Positions 22,383-30,912 of a stretch of DNA of 43,417 bases are shown piece after piece. The notes below the pieces were generated by a model. It saw only the letters and a list, made by a program, of their open reading frames with translations, did no database searches and was not told the DNA's origin. The stretch is from contig NZ_QVLT01000033.1 in assembly GCF_003417065.2 (NCBI RefSeq), positions 1-43,417 on the forward strand. Direction: 5' to 3'. The position numbers and the translations under genes are program-made. This DNA comes from Hymenobacter lapidiphilus. GTDB lineage: Bacteria > Bacteroidota > Bacteroidia > Cytophagales > Hymenobacteraceae. The number at the start of each line of letters is the position of its first letter. Position 1 is the first letter of the stretch.

Positions 22383-22913
22383 GTGAAAAAGGATTCGCCC
22401 ACTACCATCAATATAGCCCGGCTGGCCGATAAAACGCACCTCTTCGAGTTCGACCTCGACCGTGCCTTTTTCGAGCAGTTCGACCAGGAGCTGATTCCGG
22501 ACGGCAACGTGCATGTGGACGTAACGCTGCACAAAACTGAGCGCCTGATTACCATTGATTTCGATATGAAAGGTACCGTGCGCCAGGTGTGCGACCGGAG
22601 CCTTGATGATTACGACCAGGACATCGAAACTCACGAGCAACTGCTGGTGCGCTTCGGCGACGAGAACAAGGAGCTCGACGATAATGTGCTGCAAATAACG
22701 CCCGATACCCAGGCACTGCCGCTGGCCCAGCACCTGTTCGATTTCGTGGGGCTGGCCCTGCCAATGAAGAAGCTGCACCCGCGCTTCCAGAACGAGCCCG
22801 ACGACGAGCCCGACGCCAAAACCAAGCTCATCTTCACAACCCGCGGCGAAGCTGCCGACGACGACGAGGATGAATCCGACCCGCGCTGGAATGCCCTCCG
22901 CAACCTCAATTAA
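22383..22913 (+). CDS. DUF177 (YceD) family protein
   Basis: Protein of 176 residues starting at GTG 22383 (MKKDSPTTINIARLADKTHL). The DUF177 domain has the central strand and Cys segment MKGTVRQVCDRSLDDYDQDI, followed by the acidic, disordered C-terminus (EAADDDEDESD). This protein is regularly encoded just before rpmF and fatty acid genes, as here. In other bacteria and plastids YceD/DUF177 is linked to 23S rRNA accumulation or processing. It is first in the rpmF-plsX-fabH unit, with its own -7 box. Confidence 0.9.
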   Translation: MKKDSPTTINIARLADKTHLFEFDLDRAFFEQFDQELIPDGNVHVDVTLHKTERLITIDFDMKGTVRQVCDRSLDDYDQDIETHEQLLVRFGDENKELDDNVLQITPDTQALPLAQHLFDFVGLALPMKKLHPRFQNEPDDEPDAKTKLIFTTRGEAADDDEDESDPRWNALRNLN

Positions 22914-22973
22914 GCGCTAAACCCGCTTGAGTTTTCACGTTTACTTTTTTCATTTTTTCACTGTTTTCTTCTC

Positions 22974-23198
22974 ATGGCTCATCCTAAACGCCGGACCTCC
23001 TCCGCCGCCCGCGACAGACGTCGCAGCCACTACAAGCTCACCCCTAAAGCTGTAACCCTCTGTGCCAACACCGGCGAGCTGCACTTGCGCCACAAGGCCT
23101 ACGTAGTTGACGGCGACCTGTACCTGAACGGCAAAGTTGCCATCAAGAACTACGCCCCCGTAGCCGCCGCCGCGCCGCTCGACAGCGACGACGAATAG
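22974..23198 (+). CDS. rpmF: 50S ribosomal protein L32
   Basis: Protein of 74 residues. The N-terminus MAHPKRRTSSAARDRRRSHY is diagnostic of bL32. Only one Cys of the usual zinc ribbon remains (CANTGELHLRH), so this is a zinc-independent type. The C-terminus carries an Ala/Pro and acidic tail. It is the second gene of the DUF177-rpmF-plsX-fabH unit, and a heptameric element separates it from plsX. Confidence 0.97.
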   Translation: MAHPKRRTSSAARDRRRSHYKLTPKAVTLCANTGELHLRHKAYVVDGDLYLNGKVAIKNYAPVAAAAPLDSDDE

Positions 23199-23208
23199 CC
23201 TTCTTTTG

Positions 23209-23315
23209 TAGCTGATAGCTGTTAGCTGTTAGCTGTTAGCTGTTAGCTCTTGTCAAAAAAACAGAAGCTAACGGCTAACAGCTATTGGCTAATAGCTATT
23301 GGCTAATAGCTCAAC
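23209..23315. repeat. Heptameric intergenic element 4 (TAGCTGT family)
   Basis: The left arm has six 7-base units at 23209-23250 (TAGCTGA, four TAGCTGT, TAGCTCT). The right arm has seven at 23267-23315 (GCTAACG, GCTAACA, GCTATTG, GCTAATA, GCTATTG, GCTAATA, GCTCAAC), largely its reverse complement. The centre is 16 bases with an A-run. It fills the rpmF to plsX gap. Confidence 0.9.
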
Positions 23316-23345
23316 CAACATCCCGACCCTCTTGACTTTTCTTTC

Positions 23346-24287
23346 ATGAAGATAGCTCTGGACGCAATGGGGGGTGATTTCGCTCCCCAAGCCGCCGTCG
23401 ACGGGGCCGTGCTTGCCGCTCAGCAGCTGGCAGGCAAGGCTGAGATTGTGCTTATTGGTCAGGAGGAAGCCGTGCGGCCGCTGCTGGTTGCGCACGGGAC
23501 CGCCGCCGCCGGCCTCACCCTGGTGCCCGCCTCCCAAATAATTGAGATGGGCGAGCATCCGGCCAAAGCCTACCAGCACAAGCAGGATTCGAGTATTGCC
23601 GTGGGCTACCGCATGCTGGCCGCCCGCGAGGTGGAGGCGTTCTGCTCGGCCGGCAATACCGGGGCCATGCTCGTGGGGGCCATGTTCAGCGTAAAGGCCG
23701 TGCCCGGCGTACTGCGTCCTGCTATTGCCAACTTCGTTCCCAAGCTACACGGCGGCACCTGCATTATGCTCGATGTGGGCGCCAACGCCGACTGTAAGCC
23801 CGAAATGCTGGAGCAGTTCGGCGAGCTGGGCTCCCTGTATGCCCAGTATGTGCTGGGCATCGAGCGACCCAAGGTAGGCTTGATGAACCTGGGTGAGGAA
23901 GAGGGCAAAGGCACGGCTGCAACCCAGGCCGCCCACCAATTGCTCAAAGTCAACCCGCATATCAACTTCATCGGTAATATCGAGGGCCGCGACCTGTTCA
24001 ACGAGAAAGCCGATGTAATTATCTGCGACGGTTTTACGGGCAACGTGCTGCTGAAAATGGCTGAGTCGGTGTACGATGCGCTGGTTGATAAAAACTTCCA
24101 CGATCCGTTTTTCGAACAGTTCAACTACGAGTCGGTGGGCGGGTCGCCCATCCTGGGCGTCAACGGCAATGCCATCATTGGGCATGGCGTGAGCACTCCC
24201 AAAGCCATCTGCAATATGCTGCTGCAAGGGTATCAAATGGCCTCGGCCGGCATTGCCGACCAAATTAAAGCTACTTTCAAGTCCTGA
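23346..24287 (+). CDS. plsX: Phosphate acyltransferase PlsX
   Basis: Protein of 313 residues. It converts acyl-ACP and phosphate to acyl-phosphate, the donor for PlsY in phospholipid synthesis. Family motifs: MKIALDAMGGDFAPQ at the N-terminus, SAGNTGAML, LDVGANADCKPE, GLMNLGEEEGKGT, ICDGFTGNVLLK and IIGHGVSTPKAI. It is a peripheral membrane enzyme. It lies between rpmF and fabH; a terminator-like hairpin at 24299-24330 follows the stop and may attenuate read-through into fabH. Confidence 0.97.
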   Translation: MKIALDAMGGDFAPQAAVDGAVLAAQQLAGKAEIVLIGQEEAVRPLLVAHGTAAAGLTLVPASQIIEMGEHPAKAYQHKQDSSIAVGYRMLAAREVEAFCSAGNTGAMLVGAMFSVKAVPGVLRPAIANFVPKLHGGTCIMLDVGANADCKPEMLEQFGELGSLYAQYVLGIERPKVGLMNLGEEEGKGTAATQAAHQLLKVNPHINFIGNIEGRDLFNEKADVIICDGFTGNVLLKMAESVYDALVDKNFHDPFFEQFNYESVGGSPILGVNGNAIIGHGVSTPKAICNMLLQGYQMASAGIADQIKATFKS

Positions 24288-24298
24288 TTTTCGGCTTA

Positions 24299-24330
24299 GT
24301 CCGGTTTCCTTTGGGGAGGCCGGACTTTTT
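24299..24330 (+). terminator. Terminator or attenuator between plsX and fabH
   Basis: GTCCGG (24299-24304) pairs with CCGGAC (24320-24325) and the inner TTTCC/GGGGAGG extends it; five T follow (24326-24330). Confidence 0.6.
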
Positions 24331-24362
24331 GCGGCACCTTCTATTATCCCTTTACCCCACTC

Positions 24363-25376
24363 ATGAAGATTACCGCCGCCATTTCCGGGGTGGGTGCTTA
24401 CGTGCCCGATTACGTGCTTACCAACCAGGAACTGGAAACATTGGTTGACACGACCAATGAGTGGATTCTGAGCCGCACGGGTATTCAGGAGCGGCACATC
24501 CTGAAGGGTGAAGATCAGGGCACCTCGGTGATGGGCATAAAAGCGGTGGAAAACCTGCTGGCCAAAACCGGGGTAGCCGCCGCCGACATTGACCTGATCA
24601 TCTGCGCCACCACCACCCCCGACCTGGTGTTTCCGGCCACAGCCAATATTATTTCGGCGGCCGTGGGCGCCACCAAGGCCTTCAGCTTCGATATGCAGGC
24701 GGCCTGTTCGGGCTTCATGTACGCACTGGCCACCGGAGCCCAGTTTATTGCCACCGGCACCTATAAGAAGGTAGTAATAGTGGGGGCCGATAAGATGTCG
24801 AGCATCATCGACTACACCGACCGCTCCACCTGCATCATCTTCGGCGACGGGGCCGGGGCCGTGCTGCTCGAACCCAACCACGAGGGCCTGGGCCTGCTCG
24901 ACCAAGAGCTGCACTCCGACGGCAACGGCGAGCAGTACCTGCACCAGAAAGCCGGTGGCTCGCGCCGTCCGCCTTCGGCCGAAACCGTGGCCAACCGGGA
25001 GCATTACGTGCATCAGGAAGGCGCGGCCGTGTTTAAGTTTGCTGTAAAAAACATGGCCGACGTAGCGGCCCAGGTAGCGGAGCGCAACGGCCTCACGGCC
25101 GAAACCATCGACTGGCTGGTGCCTCACCAGGCCAACAAGCGCATTATCGATGCTACGGCCCACCGCGTTGGTATCGGTCCCCAGAAGGTAATGCTCAACA
25201 TCCATCGTTACGGCAACACCACCAACGGTACCATTCCGCTCTGCCTCTCCGACTACGAGCAGCAGCTGCGCAAGGGCGACAACCTCATCATAGCCGCTTT
25301 CGGTGGTGGCTTCACCTGGGGCGCGCTCTACCTGAAATGGGCATACGATGGTGCCGCTGGCACAATTAAAAATTGA
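24363..25376 (+). CDS. fabH: 3-oxoacyl-ACP synthase III
   Basis: Protein of 337 residues that starts fatty acid synthesis by condensing acetyl-CoA (or a branched primer) with malonyl-ACP. The catalytic triad is C115 in MQAACSGFMYAL, H255 in LVPHQANKR and N285 in YGNTTNGTIPL. The N-terminal opening is ISGVGAYVPDYVLTNQELE. The coding end (the codons for I-K-N and the TGA at 25374-25376) falls inside a heptameric AT-rich repeat, so the short tail after the last beta-strand (YDGAAGTIKN) is partly repeat-encoded. It lies downstream of plsX and upstream of efp. Confidence 0.97.
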   Translation: MKITAAISGVGAYVPDYVLTNQELETLVDTTNEWILSRTGIQERHILKGEDQGTSVMGIKAVENLLAKTGVAAADIDLIICATTTPDLVFPATANIISAAVGATKAFSFDMQAACSGFMYALATGAQFIATGTYKKVVIVGADKMSSIIDYTDRSTCIIFGDGAGAVLLEPNHEGLGLLDQELHSDGNGEQYLHQKAGGSRRPPSAETVANREHYVHQEGAAVFKFAVKNMADVAAQVAERNGLTAETIDWLVPHQANKRIIDATAHRVGIGPQKVMLNIHRYGNTTNGTIPLCLSDYEQQLRKGDNLIIAAFGGGFTWGALYLKWAYDGAAGTIKN

Positions 25377-25478
25377 GAATTAAGAATTTAAAGTTGGCTG
25401 ACTGCCCGCTCAAAAAGAGGTAGTAAGTCAATCCCGCCCTCTCAATTTTTAATCCTTACTTTTAATTTTTAATTCAGA
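25364..25478. repeat. Heptameric intergenic element 5 (AATTAAA family)
   Basis: The left arm at 25364-25398 has 7-base units AATTAAA, AATTGAG, AATTAAG, AATTTAA, AGTTGGC. The right arm at 25444-25478 has AATTTTT, AATCCTT, ACTTTTA, ATTTTTA and so on, the reverse-complement type. The fabH stop codon is in the second unit, and the right arm ends a few bases before the efp ATG at 25481. Confidence 0.88.
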
Positions 25479-25480
25479 AA

Positions 25481-26044
25481 ATGGCCACTACCGCAGATTT
25501 CCGCAACGGGCTCGTAATCAACTACAACAACGAGCTGCACGTCATCACCGAATTTCAGCACGTGAAGCCCGGTAAGGGCCCGGCGTTTGTGCGTACCAAG
25601 ATGCGCAACATCAAAACCGGCCGCACCCTCGATAACACCTTCAATGCGGGTGTGAAAGTAGAAACGGCCCGCGTGGAGCAGCGCCCCCACCAGTACCTGT
25701 TCAAAGATGATTACGGCTTCACGTTCATGGACAATGCGACCTTTGAGCAAGTGGTACTGCCCGAAGCCATGGTGCCCTTCGCCGACCTGATGAAGGAAGG
25801 CCAGGAGGTTGGCATCCTGTTCCACGCCGAAACCGAGCAGCCCCTCACGGCCGAGCTGCCGACTACCGTGGAGCTGGTGGTAACCTACACCGAGCCCGGC
25901 CTGAAGGGCGACACGGCCACCAACACCCTCAAGCCCGCCACCGTCGAAACGGGAGCCCGCATTCAGGTGCCGCTGTTCGTTGATACGGACACCAAGATTC
26001 GGATCAAAACCGCCGACTACAGCTACGTCGAGCGAGTTAAGTAA
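25481..26044 (+). CDS. efp: Elongation factor P
   Basis: Protein of 187 residues, the standard length, with three beta-barrel domains. The N-terminal KOW-like domain has NNELHVITEFQHVKPGKGPA, where the loop residue after PGK, normally modified Lys or Arg, is part of PGKGPAFVRT. EF-P relieves ribosome stalling at proline stretches. The C-terminal domain ends in GARIQVPLFVDTDTKIRI and SYVERV, typical of the family. It lies 40 bases before accB and is probably co-transcribed with it. No EpmA/EpmB or YmfI modification gene is nearby. Confidence 0.97.
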   Translation: MATTADFRNGLVINYNNELHVITEFQHVKPGKGPAFVRTKMRNIKTGRTLDNTFNAGVKVETARVEQRPHQYLFKDDYGFTFMDNATFEQVVLPEAMVPFADLMKEGQEVGILFHAETEQPLTAELPTTVELVVTYTEPGLKGDTATNTLKPATVETGARIQVPLFVDTDTKIRIKTADYSYVERVK

Positions 26045-26084
26045 CGCACGTCAACAATCCACCGGCCACGCCTTTTCCTTTGCC

Positions 26085-26567
26085 ATGAAAGCCCAAGAAC
26101 TCCAGGACCTGATTGATTTCATCGCCAAATCGGGCCTCAACAAGGTCAATATCGAAACCGAAGAGTTTAAAATTTCGGTACAGCGCGACCCCAGCACCAA
26201 AACCGTGACGATGGCCGCGCCAGCCGCTGCGCATGCTCCGGCTCCTGCTCCGGCCGCTCTTCAGGCGGCCCCGGCTGCTGCCCCCGCCCCTGCGGCCGCC
26301 GAAGCGCCCGCTCCGGCCGCCAGCAGCGCCACGCCCCTGAAGTCGCCGATGATTGGCACGTTCTACCGCAGCAGCACCCCCGAAACGCCGGCTTTCGTGC
26401 AGGTGGGCGATATGGTGGAGAAAGGCCAGGTTATCTGCATCATCGAGGCCATGAAGCTCTTCAACGAAATAGAAGCCGAGCAGTCGGGCCGCATCGTGAA
26501 AGCACTGGTGGAAAACGCCTCGCCCGTTGAGTACGACCAGCCGCTGTTTTTGATTGAAGCAATTTAG
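26085..26567 (+). CDS. accB: Biotin carboxyl carrier protein of acetyl-CoA carboxylase
   Basis: Protein of 160 residues. The start at 26085 gives MKAQELQDLIDFIAKSGLNK, the family N-terminus. An Ala/Pro-rich flexible linker spans about residues 47-85. The biotinyl domain at about 86-160 has the thumb-containing segment and the biotinylation motif EAMKLFNEIEAE with Lys124. It carries the carboxyl group between AccC and the AccAD transferase in the first step of fatty acid synthesis. The order efp-accB-accC is common in bacteria. Confidence 0.97.
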   Translation: MKAQELQDLIDFIAKSGLNKVNIETEEFKISVQRDPSTKTVTMAAPAAAHAPAPAPAALQAAPAAAPAPAAAEAPAPAASSATPLKSPMIGTFYRSSTPETPAFVQVGDMVEKGQVICIIEAMKLFNEIEAEQSGRIVKALVENASPVEYDQPLFLIEAI

Positions 26568-26570
26568 GTC

Positions 26571-26673
26571 AATTAAAAATTAAGAATTAAAAGTTAAAAA
26601 TGGATTACGCCGCACGTCTTGGCCAACTTCATTCTTTCAATTTTTGATTTTTCACTTTTAATTTTTAATTGAA
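26571..26673. repeat. Heptameric intergenic element 6 (AATTAAA family)
   Basis: The left arm at 26571-26598 has units AATTAAA, AATTAAG, AATTAAA, AGTTAAA. The right arm at 26639-26673 has AATTTTT, GATTTTT, CACTTTT, AATTTTT, AATTGAA. The centre is 40 bases and GC-richer. It begins 4 bases after the accB stop and ends 6 bases before the accC start. Confidence 0.9.
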
Positions 26674-26679
26674 AAAACC

Positions 26680-28029
26680 GTGTTCAAAAAAATACTAATT
26701 GCTAACCGGGGCGAAATTGCGCTGCGCGTGATTCGGACCTGCAAAGAAATGGGCATCAAGACGGTGGCCGTGTACTCGACAGCCGACAAAGAGAGCCTGC
26801 ACGTGCGCTTCGCCGACGAGGCCGTGTGCATCGGCCCGCCCCCTTCGGCCCAGAGCTACCTGAGCATTCCGACGCTGATTGCAGCCGCCGAAATCACCAA
26901 CGCCGACGCCATTCATCCGGGCTACGGGTTCCTGAGCGAAAACGCCGAATTCTCGCGTGTGTGCCACGAGAACGGCATCAAGTTCATCGGCGCTTCGCCC
27001 GACATGATTAACCGCATGGGCGACAAGGCTTCGGCCAAAGCCACCATGATTGCCGCCGGCGTACCCGTGGTGCCCGGCTCGGTGGGGTTGCTCGAATCGG
27101 TGGAGCAGGGCAAGCAGATTGCGGCCGAAATCAAGTACCCGGTTATCATCAAGGCGACGGCCGGTGGTGGCGGGCGCGGCATGCGCATCATCAACTCCGA
27201 AGACGAGTTCGAGAAGGCCTGGAACGACGCCCGCACCGAGTCGAAAGCCGCTTTCGGCAACGACGGCATGTACCTGGAGAAGTTTGTGGTGGAGCCCCGC
27301 CACATCGAAATTCAGGTGTGCGGCGACCAGTTTGGCCACGTCTGCCACCTCTCCGAGCGCGACTGCTCGATTCAGCGCCGCCACCAGAAGCTGGTGGAGG
27401 AGGCTCCCTCCCCTTTCATGACCGACGATTTGCGCGAGCGGATGGGCGCGGCGGCCATTGCCGGCGCTTCGGCCATTGGCTACGAGGGCGTGGGTACCAT
27501 CGAGTTTCTGGTGGACAAAAACCGCGACTTCTACTTCATGGAGATGAACACCCGCATTCAGGTGGAGCACCCCGTGACGGAGGAAGTGGTGAACTACGAC
27601 CTGATTAAGGAGCAGATTAAGGTGGCGGCCGGCATCCCGATTTCGGGCGCCAACTACTTCCCCCAGATGCACGCCATGGAGTGCCGCATCAACGCCGAAG
27701 ACCCGGCCAACAACTTCCGGCCTTCACCAGGCAAAATCACGACCCTGCATATTCCGGGCGGCCACGGCGTGCGGGTGGATACCCACGTGTATGCCGGCTA
27801 CCAGATTCCGCCCAACTACGACTCCATGATTGCCAAGCTCATCACGGTAGCTCAGAGTCGGGAGGAGTGCATTGTGAAGATGAAGCGCGCCCTGAGCGAG
27901 TTCGTGGTGGAAGGCGTGAAAACGACCATCCCCTTCCACCTGGCCCTGATGGACAACGAGCAGTTCAAAGCCGGCGACTTCACGACCAAATTCCTCGAAA
28001 CTTCCTTCGACTTTTCGCAGCTGAAATAG
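26680..28029 (+). CDS. accC: Biotin carboxylase, acetyl-CoA carboxylase subunit
   Basis: Protein of 449 residues, the usual length, beginning with GTG at 26680 (MFKKILIANRGEIALRVIRT). It uses ATP and bicarbonate to carboxylate biotin on AccB. Motifs: GYGFLSENAEF, the ATP-grasp glycine-rich loop KATAGGGGRGMRI, RDCSIQRRHQKLVEEAPSP, EMNTRIQVEHPVTEEV (catalytic Glu and Arg) and the C-terminal MECRINAEDPANNFRPSPG. The start follows a heptameric repeat element closely and is a GTG although its neighbours use ATG. It is the last gene of the fatty acid block, with a strong terminator after it. Confidence 0.97.
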   Translation: MFKKILIANRGEIALRVIRTCKEMGIKTVAVYSTADKESLHVRFADEAVCIGPPPSAQSYLSIPTLIAAAEITNADAIHPGYGFLSENAEFSRVCHENGIKFIGASPDMINRMGDKASAKATMIAAGVPVVPGSVGLLESVEQGKQIAAEIKYPVIIKATAGGGGRGMRIINSEDEFEKAWNDARTESKAAFGNDGMYLEKFVVEPRHIEIQVCGDQFGHVCHLSERDCSIQRRHQKLVEEAPSPFMTDDLRERMGAAAIAGASAIGYEGVGTIEFLVDKNRDFYFMEMNTRIQVEHPVTEEVVNYDLIKEQIKVAAGIPISGANYFPQMHAMECRINAEDPANNFRPSPGKITTLHIPGGHGVRVDTHVYAGYQIPPNYDSMIAKLITVAQSREECIVKMKRALSEFVVEGVKTTIPFHLALMDNEQFKAGDFTTKFLETSFDFSQLK

Positions 28030-28051
28030 CCGATAGTATCGGACCTATTAA

Positions 28052-28087
28052 GCGGGCTGCCTCCAACCGGAGGCAGCCCGCTTTTTT
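28052..28087 (+). terminator. Strong intrinsic terminator after accC
   Basis: A perfect 13-bp stem (GCGGGCTGCCTCC at 28052-28064, complement at 28069-28081) with a 4-base loop is followed by six T. Confidence 0.93.
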
Positions 28088-28342
28088 GTTGCAGGAATTG
28101 GAAGTCGCACTGCAAAGCAACAGGGCACCGTTTAATGCAAATATAACATTACTCATTTTCGCAGTACACAATATTTACTCAAACAGGCTAACACAACATC
28201 ATTATGATATCAAAAACGAACTTTTTTGGGTAGGTGATTACTTACTATTAATTTAGTTAAGGCCCGAATAATATTGCACAATTCCCATTCGAAGGCTTTA
28301 TACTTGTGGTGTTCTACTACTTATAACCAAAACACCACCCGT
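28088..28342 (+). promoter_or_regulatory. AT-rich regulatory region of the alpha-amylase gene
   Basis: About 250 bases without a gene, strikingly AT-rich for this genome from 28130 on. TTG (28274-28276), 22 bases, then TATACTTG (28299-28306) is one mismatch from TAnnTTTG and lies 36 bases before the ATG, the best promoter candidate. No clear operator palindrome is visible. Confidence 0.45.
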
Positions 28343-30175
28343 ATGAAAAACCTATTTACAGCGGCCTCCCTGGCGGGGCTGCTTGCGGCTGGCTCATGGT
28401 TGAGCTCGTGTACCAAGGAAAGCATGGAGCCCGCTGCCTCCGCTTCTACTCCGCTGACCACCAAATCGTCGTCGGATGCCACAATTGCCAACGGGGTGAT
28501 GATGCAGGGTTTTTACTGGGATGTGCCGATGAGCACCGCCGCCGGCACTTGGTGGCAGAACCTGGGCGCAAAGGCCAGCGAGCTGAAAGCGGCTGGCATT
28601 ACGGCCCTGTGGATTCCGCCGGCTTACAAAGGCAGCAGCAAGTTCGATGTCGGCTACGGTGTATACGACCGGTACGACCTGGGCGAGTTCAACCAAAAAG
28701 GCACCGTAGCAACCCGTTATGGCACTATCGGGCAGCTGCAGTCGGCCATTGGGGCGCTGCACGGGCAGGGCATTCAGGTGTACGAGGATATGGTGATGAA
28801 CCACCTGACCTCGGCCGACAACCAGGAGCTGGCCAACAACCAGTACAACGTGTATACCAGCTTCACCTACCCCGGCCGCAACAACACCTACAGCAACTAC
28901 CAGTGGCACTGGTACAACTTTTCGGCCACGCAGCAAGCCCCCAACAACGGCTGGTACCAGTGGGCGGCTTACGATTTTCAGCCCTACGCCAACAACGACG
29001 CCTACGACAACCTGCTGGGCTCGGAAATCCGCTACAACGACCTCAATAACGCCAACGAAACCATCAACTGGAGCAACTGGATTACCACCAAGCTTAACCT
29101 GGATGGCTACCGCCTCGACGCCACCAAACACATCCAGACGACTTACCTGAACCGCTGGCTGGATAACGCGAAAACCAGCGGCCGTTTTGTCGTGAGTGAG
29201 GCCTGGTTCCGAAATCTTTCCGACATGAATAACTACGCCGCTGCCACCGGGGGCCGCACCAGCCTCTTCGATGTGCCGCTGCACTACACCTTTGCCGACA
29301 TGAGCAACGGCAACGGCAGCTGGGACATGCGTGGCCTGCAGTTCGCGGGTTTCACCGAGGCCAACGGGGCGCTTTCGGTTTCATTTGTGGATAACCACGA
29401 CACCGACCATACGACCGGCGCGTTGTTCTCGCCGGTTTCCAACCTGAAGATGCTGGCTTACGCTTACATTTTGACCCGCGAAAAGGGTTACCCCTGCGTG
29501 TTTTACAAGGATTACTACGAGTACGGCCTGGGCGCCCAGCTCAAGAAGCTCATGCAGATCCGGCAGGCCAATGCCTACGGGGCGGCCACCGAGTACACCA
29601 GCACCAACGACGCCGACGTGTACGCCTACTCCCGCGCCGGCGACGCTACCCACCAGGGCCTGCTGCTATTGCTGAACGACGGCATCTCCGGCCGCAGTAA
29701 GGGCATCACGACGCCCTTCAAAAACGCCACCCTCACCGACCAGACCGGCAACATAAGCGGCAACATAAGTGGCACCATCACGACCAATGCCAGCGGCTAC
29801 GCCACCTTCTCGGTACCGGCCCGCGGCTACGCCGTATGGGCGCCCACCGGCGGCACCACCACGCCCCCGCCCACCGGCGGCACTACCACGGCCGTGACAT
29901 TCAACGTGACCTACAGCAACACCACCAGCGGCCAGGATGTGTACGTGGTGGGTAGCACGGCTCAACTTGGCTCCTGGAATGCAGCCAACGCCAAGAAGCT
30001 CAGCGGCGCGGCTTACCCCAAATGGAGCGGCACCGTGAACCTAATCAGCGGTACGGCCGTGCAGTACAAGTATCTGCGCAAAGACGCGGCCGGCAACGTG
30101 CTGTGGGAAGGCGGCGCCAACCGTGCCTTCACGCCCAGCAGCACCACCGCTACTCGCACCGATACGTGGCAGTAA
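28343..30175 (+). CDS. GH13 alpha-amylase lipoprotein with C-terminal CBM20
   Basis: Protein of 610 residues. MKNLFTAASLAGLLAAGSWL then SSC gives a lipobox Cys, so it is exported and surface or periplasmic. The GH13 barrel shows region I (YEDMVMNH), region II GYRLDATKH with the nucleophile D259, region III VVSEAWF with the acid/base E286, and region IV FVDNHDT with D353. A Thr/Pro/Gly linker with a repeated PTGGTTT unit near residues 505-518 leads to a starch-binding CBM20 (VTYSNTTSGQDVYVVGSTAQ; LGSWNAANAKKLS). It endo-cleaves alpha-1,4-glucans. No susC/susD pair is adjacent. The preceding AT-rich region suggests regulated expression. Confidence 0.96.
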   Translation: MKNLFTAASLAGLLAAGSWLSSCTKESMEPAASASTPLTTKSSSDATIANGVMMQGFYWDVPMSTAAGTWWQNLGAKASELKAAGITALWIPPAYKGSSKFDVGYGVYDRYDLGEFNQKGTVATRYGTIGQLQSAIGALHGQGIQVYEDMVMNHLTSADNQELANNQYNVYTSFTYPGRNNTYSNYQWHWYNFSATQQAPNNGWYQWAAYDFQPYANNDAYDNLLGSEIRYNDLNNANETINWSNWITTKLNLDGYRLDATKHIQTTYLNRWLDNAKTSGRFVVSEAWFRNLSDMNNYAAATGGRTSLFDVPLHYTFADMSNGNGSWDMRGLQFAGFTEANGALSVSFVDNHDTDHTTGALFSPVSNLKMLAYAYILTREKGYPCVFYKDYYEYGLGAQLKKLMQIRQANAYGAATEYTSTNDADVYAYSRAGDATHQGLLLLLNDGISGRSKGITTPFKNATLTDQTGNISGNISGTITTNASGYATFSVPARGYAVWAPTGGTTTPPPTGGTTTAVTFNVTYSNTTSGQDVYVVGSTAQLGSWNAANAKKLSGAAYPKWSGTVNLISGTAVQYKYLRKDAAGNVLWEGGANRAFTPSSTTATRTDTWQ

Positions 30176-30196
30176 CCTGCTGAAGTACGTTAGAGC

Positions 30197-30238
30197 CACA
30201 TAAAAGAGGCCGGCCAATTGGCCGGCCTCTTTTATGTG
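30197..30238. terminator. 42-bp perfect palindrome, bidirectional terminator
   Basis: Positions 30197-30217 and 30218-30238 are exact reverse complements with no spacer (centre CCAATTGG; arms CACATAAAAGAGGCCGG). Each strand ends the stem in CTCTTTTATGTG, so both convergent genes (alpha-amylase and DUF3109) have a T-run after a GC-rich stem. Confidence 0.88.
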
Positions 30239-30281
30239 ATAAGACCCTATCCCTTAGCGCCACTAAGCGTTACGCCAGATA

Positions 30282-30854
30282 TTATTTCTCGCCGCCCTGC
30301 TCGATTTCCGTTACCAGTTCACCATACCACGCCTCGCCGTACTTACGAATCAGCGGCTCCTTGAGGAATTGGTAGATGCGTACGCCCAGGGTGGCTCCAA
30401 ACGAGCAGGCGGGCGAGCAGATGGTCCACCGGTCGTAGTTGAGGGCCTCGAAACCGTCGTACTTCGTGATGCGAATTGGGTACAAGTGGCAGCTGATGGG
30501 CTTTTTGAAGCTGGTGGCCCCGGCCAGATACGCCTGCTCGATGCCGCACTTGAGGATACCCCGCTCGTCGTAGAGGGCGTAAGCGCACTCCCGGTCGTTG
30601 ATGGTGGTCGTGCTAAAGTCGCCTTCCCAGTCTTTAATATAGCGACCCTGCTGCTCGATGGCGGCGCGGCCGGCATCGGTAAGGAAGGGCTTGATGTTTT
30701 CGTACTCCTGGTTGAGAATGACTAGCTCCTCGGGTTCCAGGGGCGCACCCAGGTCGCCCTCCACGCAGCACGCGCCCTTGCAGGCTTCGAGGTTGCAGAC
30801 GAAAAAGTTGTCCCGAACGTCGTCGGAGATGATGGTGTTTTGAATCTGAATCAT
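30282..30854 (-). CDS. DUF3109 family Cys-rich protein
   Basis: Protein of 190 residues beginning MIQIQNTIISDDVRDNFFVC. It has a cluster of conserved Cys: CNLEACKGACCVEGD near the N-terminus, CAYAL, LKCGIEQA, SCHLYPIR and CSPAC. This layout resembles YkgJ-type putative metal (zinc or iron-sulfur) binding proteins, and DUF3109 is widespread in Bacteroidota. Function is not established. It is cytoplasmic (no signal). It is 58 bases downstream of the glycosyltransferase on the minus strand and is likely to be in the same transcript. Confidence 0.92.
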   Translation of the reverse strand: MIQIQNTIISDDVRDNFFVCNLEACKGACCVEGDLGAPLEPEELVILNQEYENIKPFLTDAGRAAIEQQGRYIKDWEGDFSTTTINDRECAYALYDERGILKCGIEQAYLAGATSFKKPISCHLYPIRITKYDGFEALNYDRWTICSPACSFGATLGVRIYQFLKEPLIRKYGEAWYGELVTEIEQGGEK

Positions 30855-30912
30855 GCACTGTCTGGTTTCTGGCGGAGGTCCGCGAGAAACTCCGCCGCAA
30901 AGATACCCGCAA

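Noticed and set aside
23209..23315. Possible CRISPR array
   Set aside because: The repeats are 7 bases long with no spacers, and the two halves are inverted. No cas gene is in the window.
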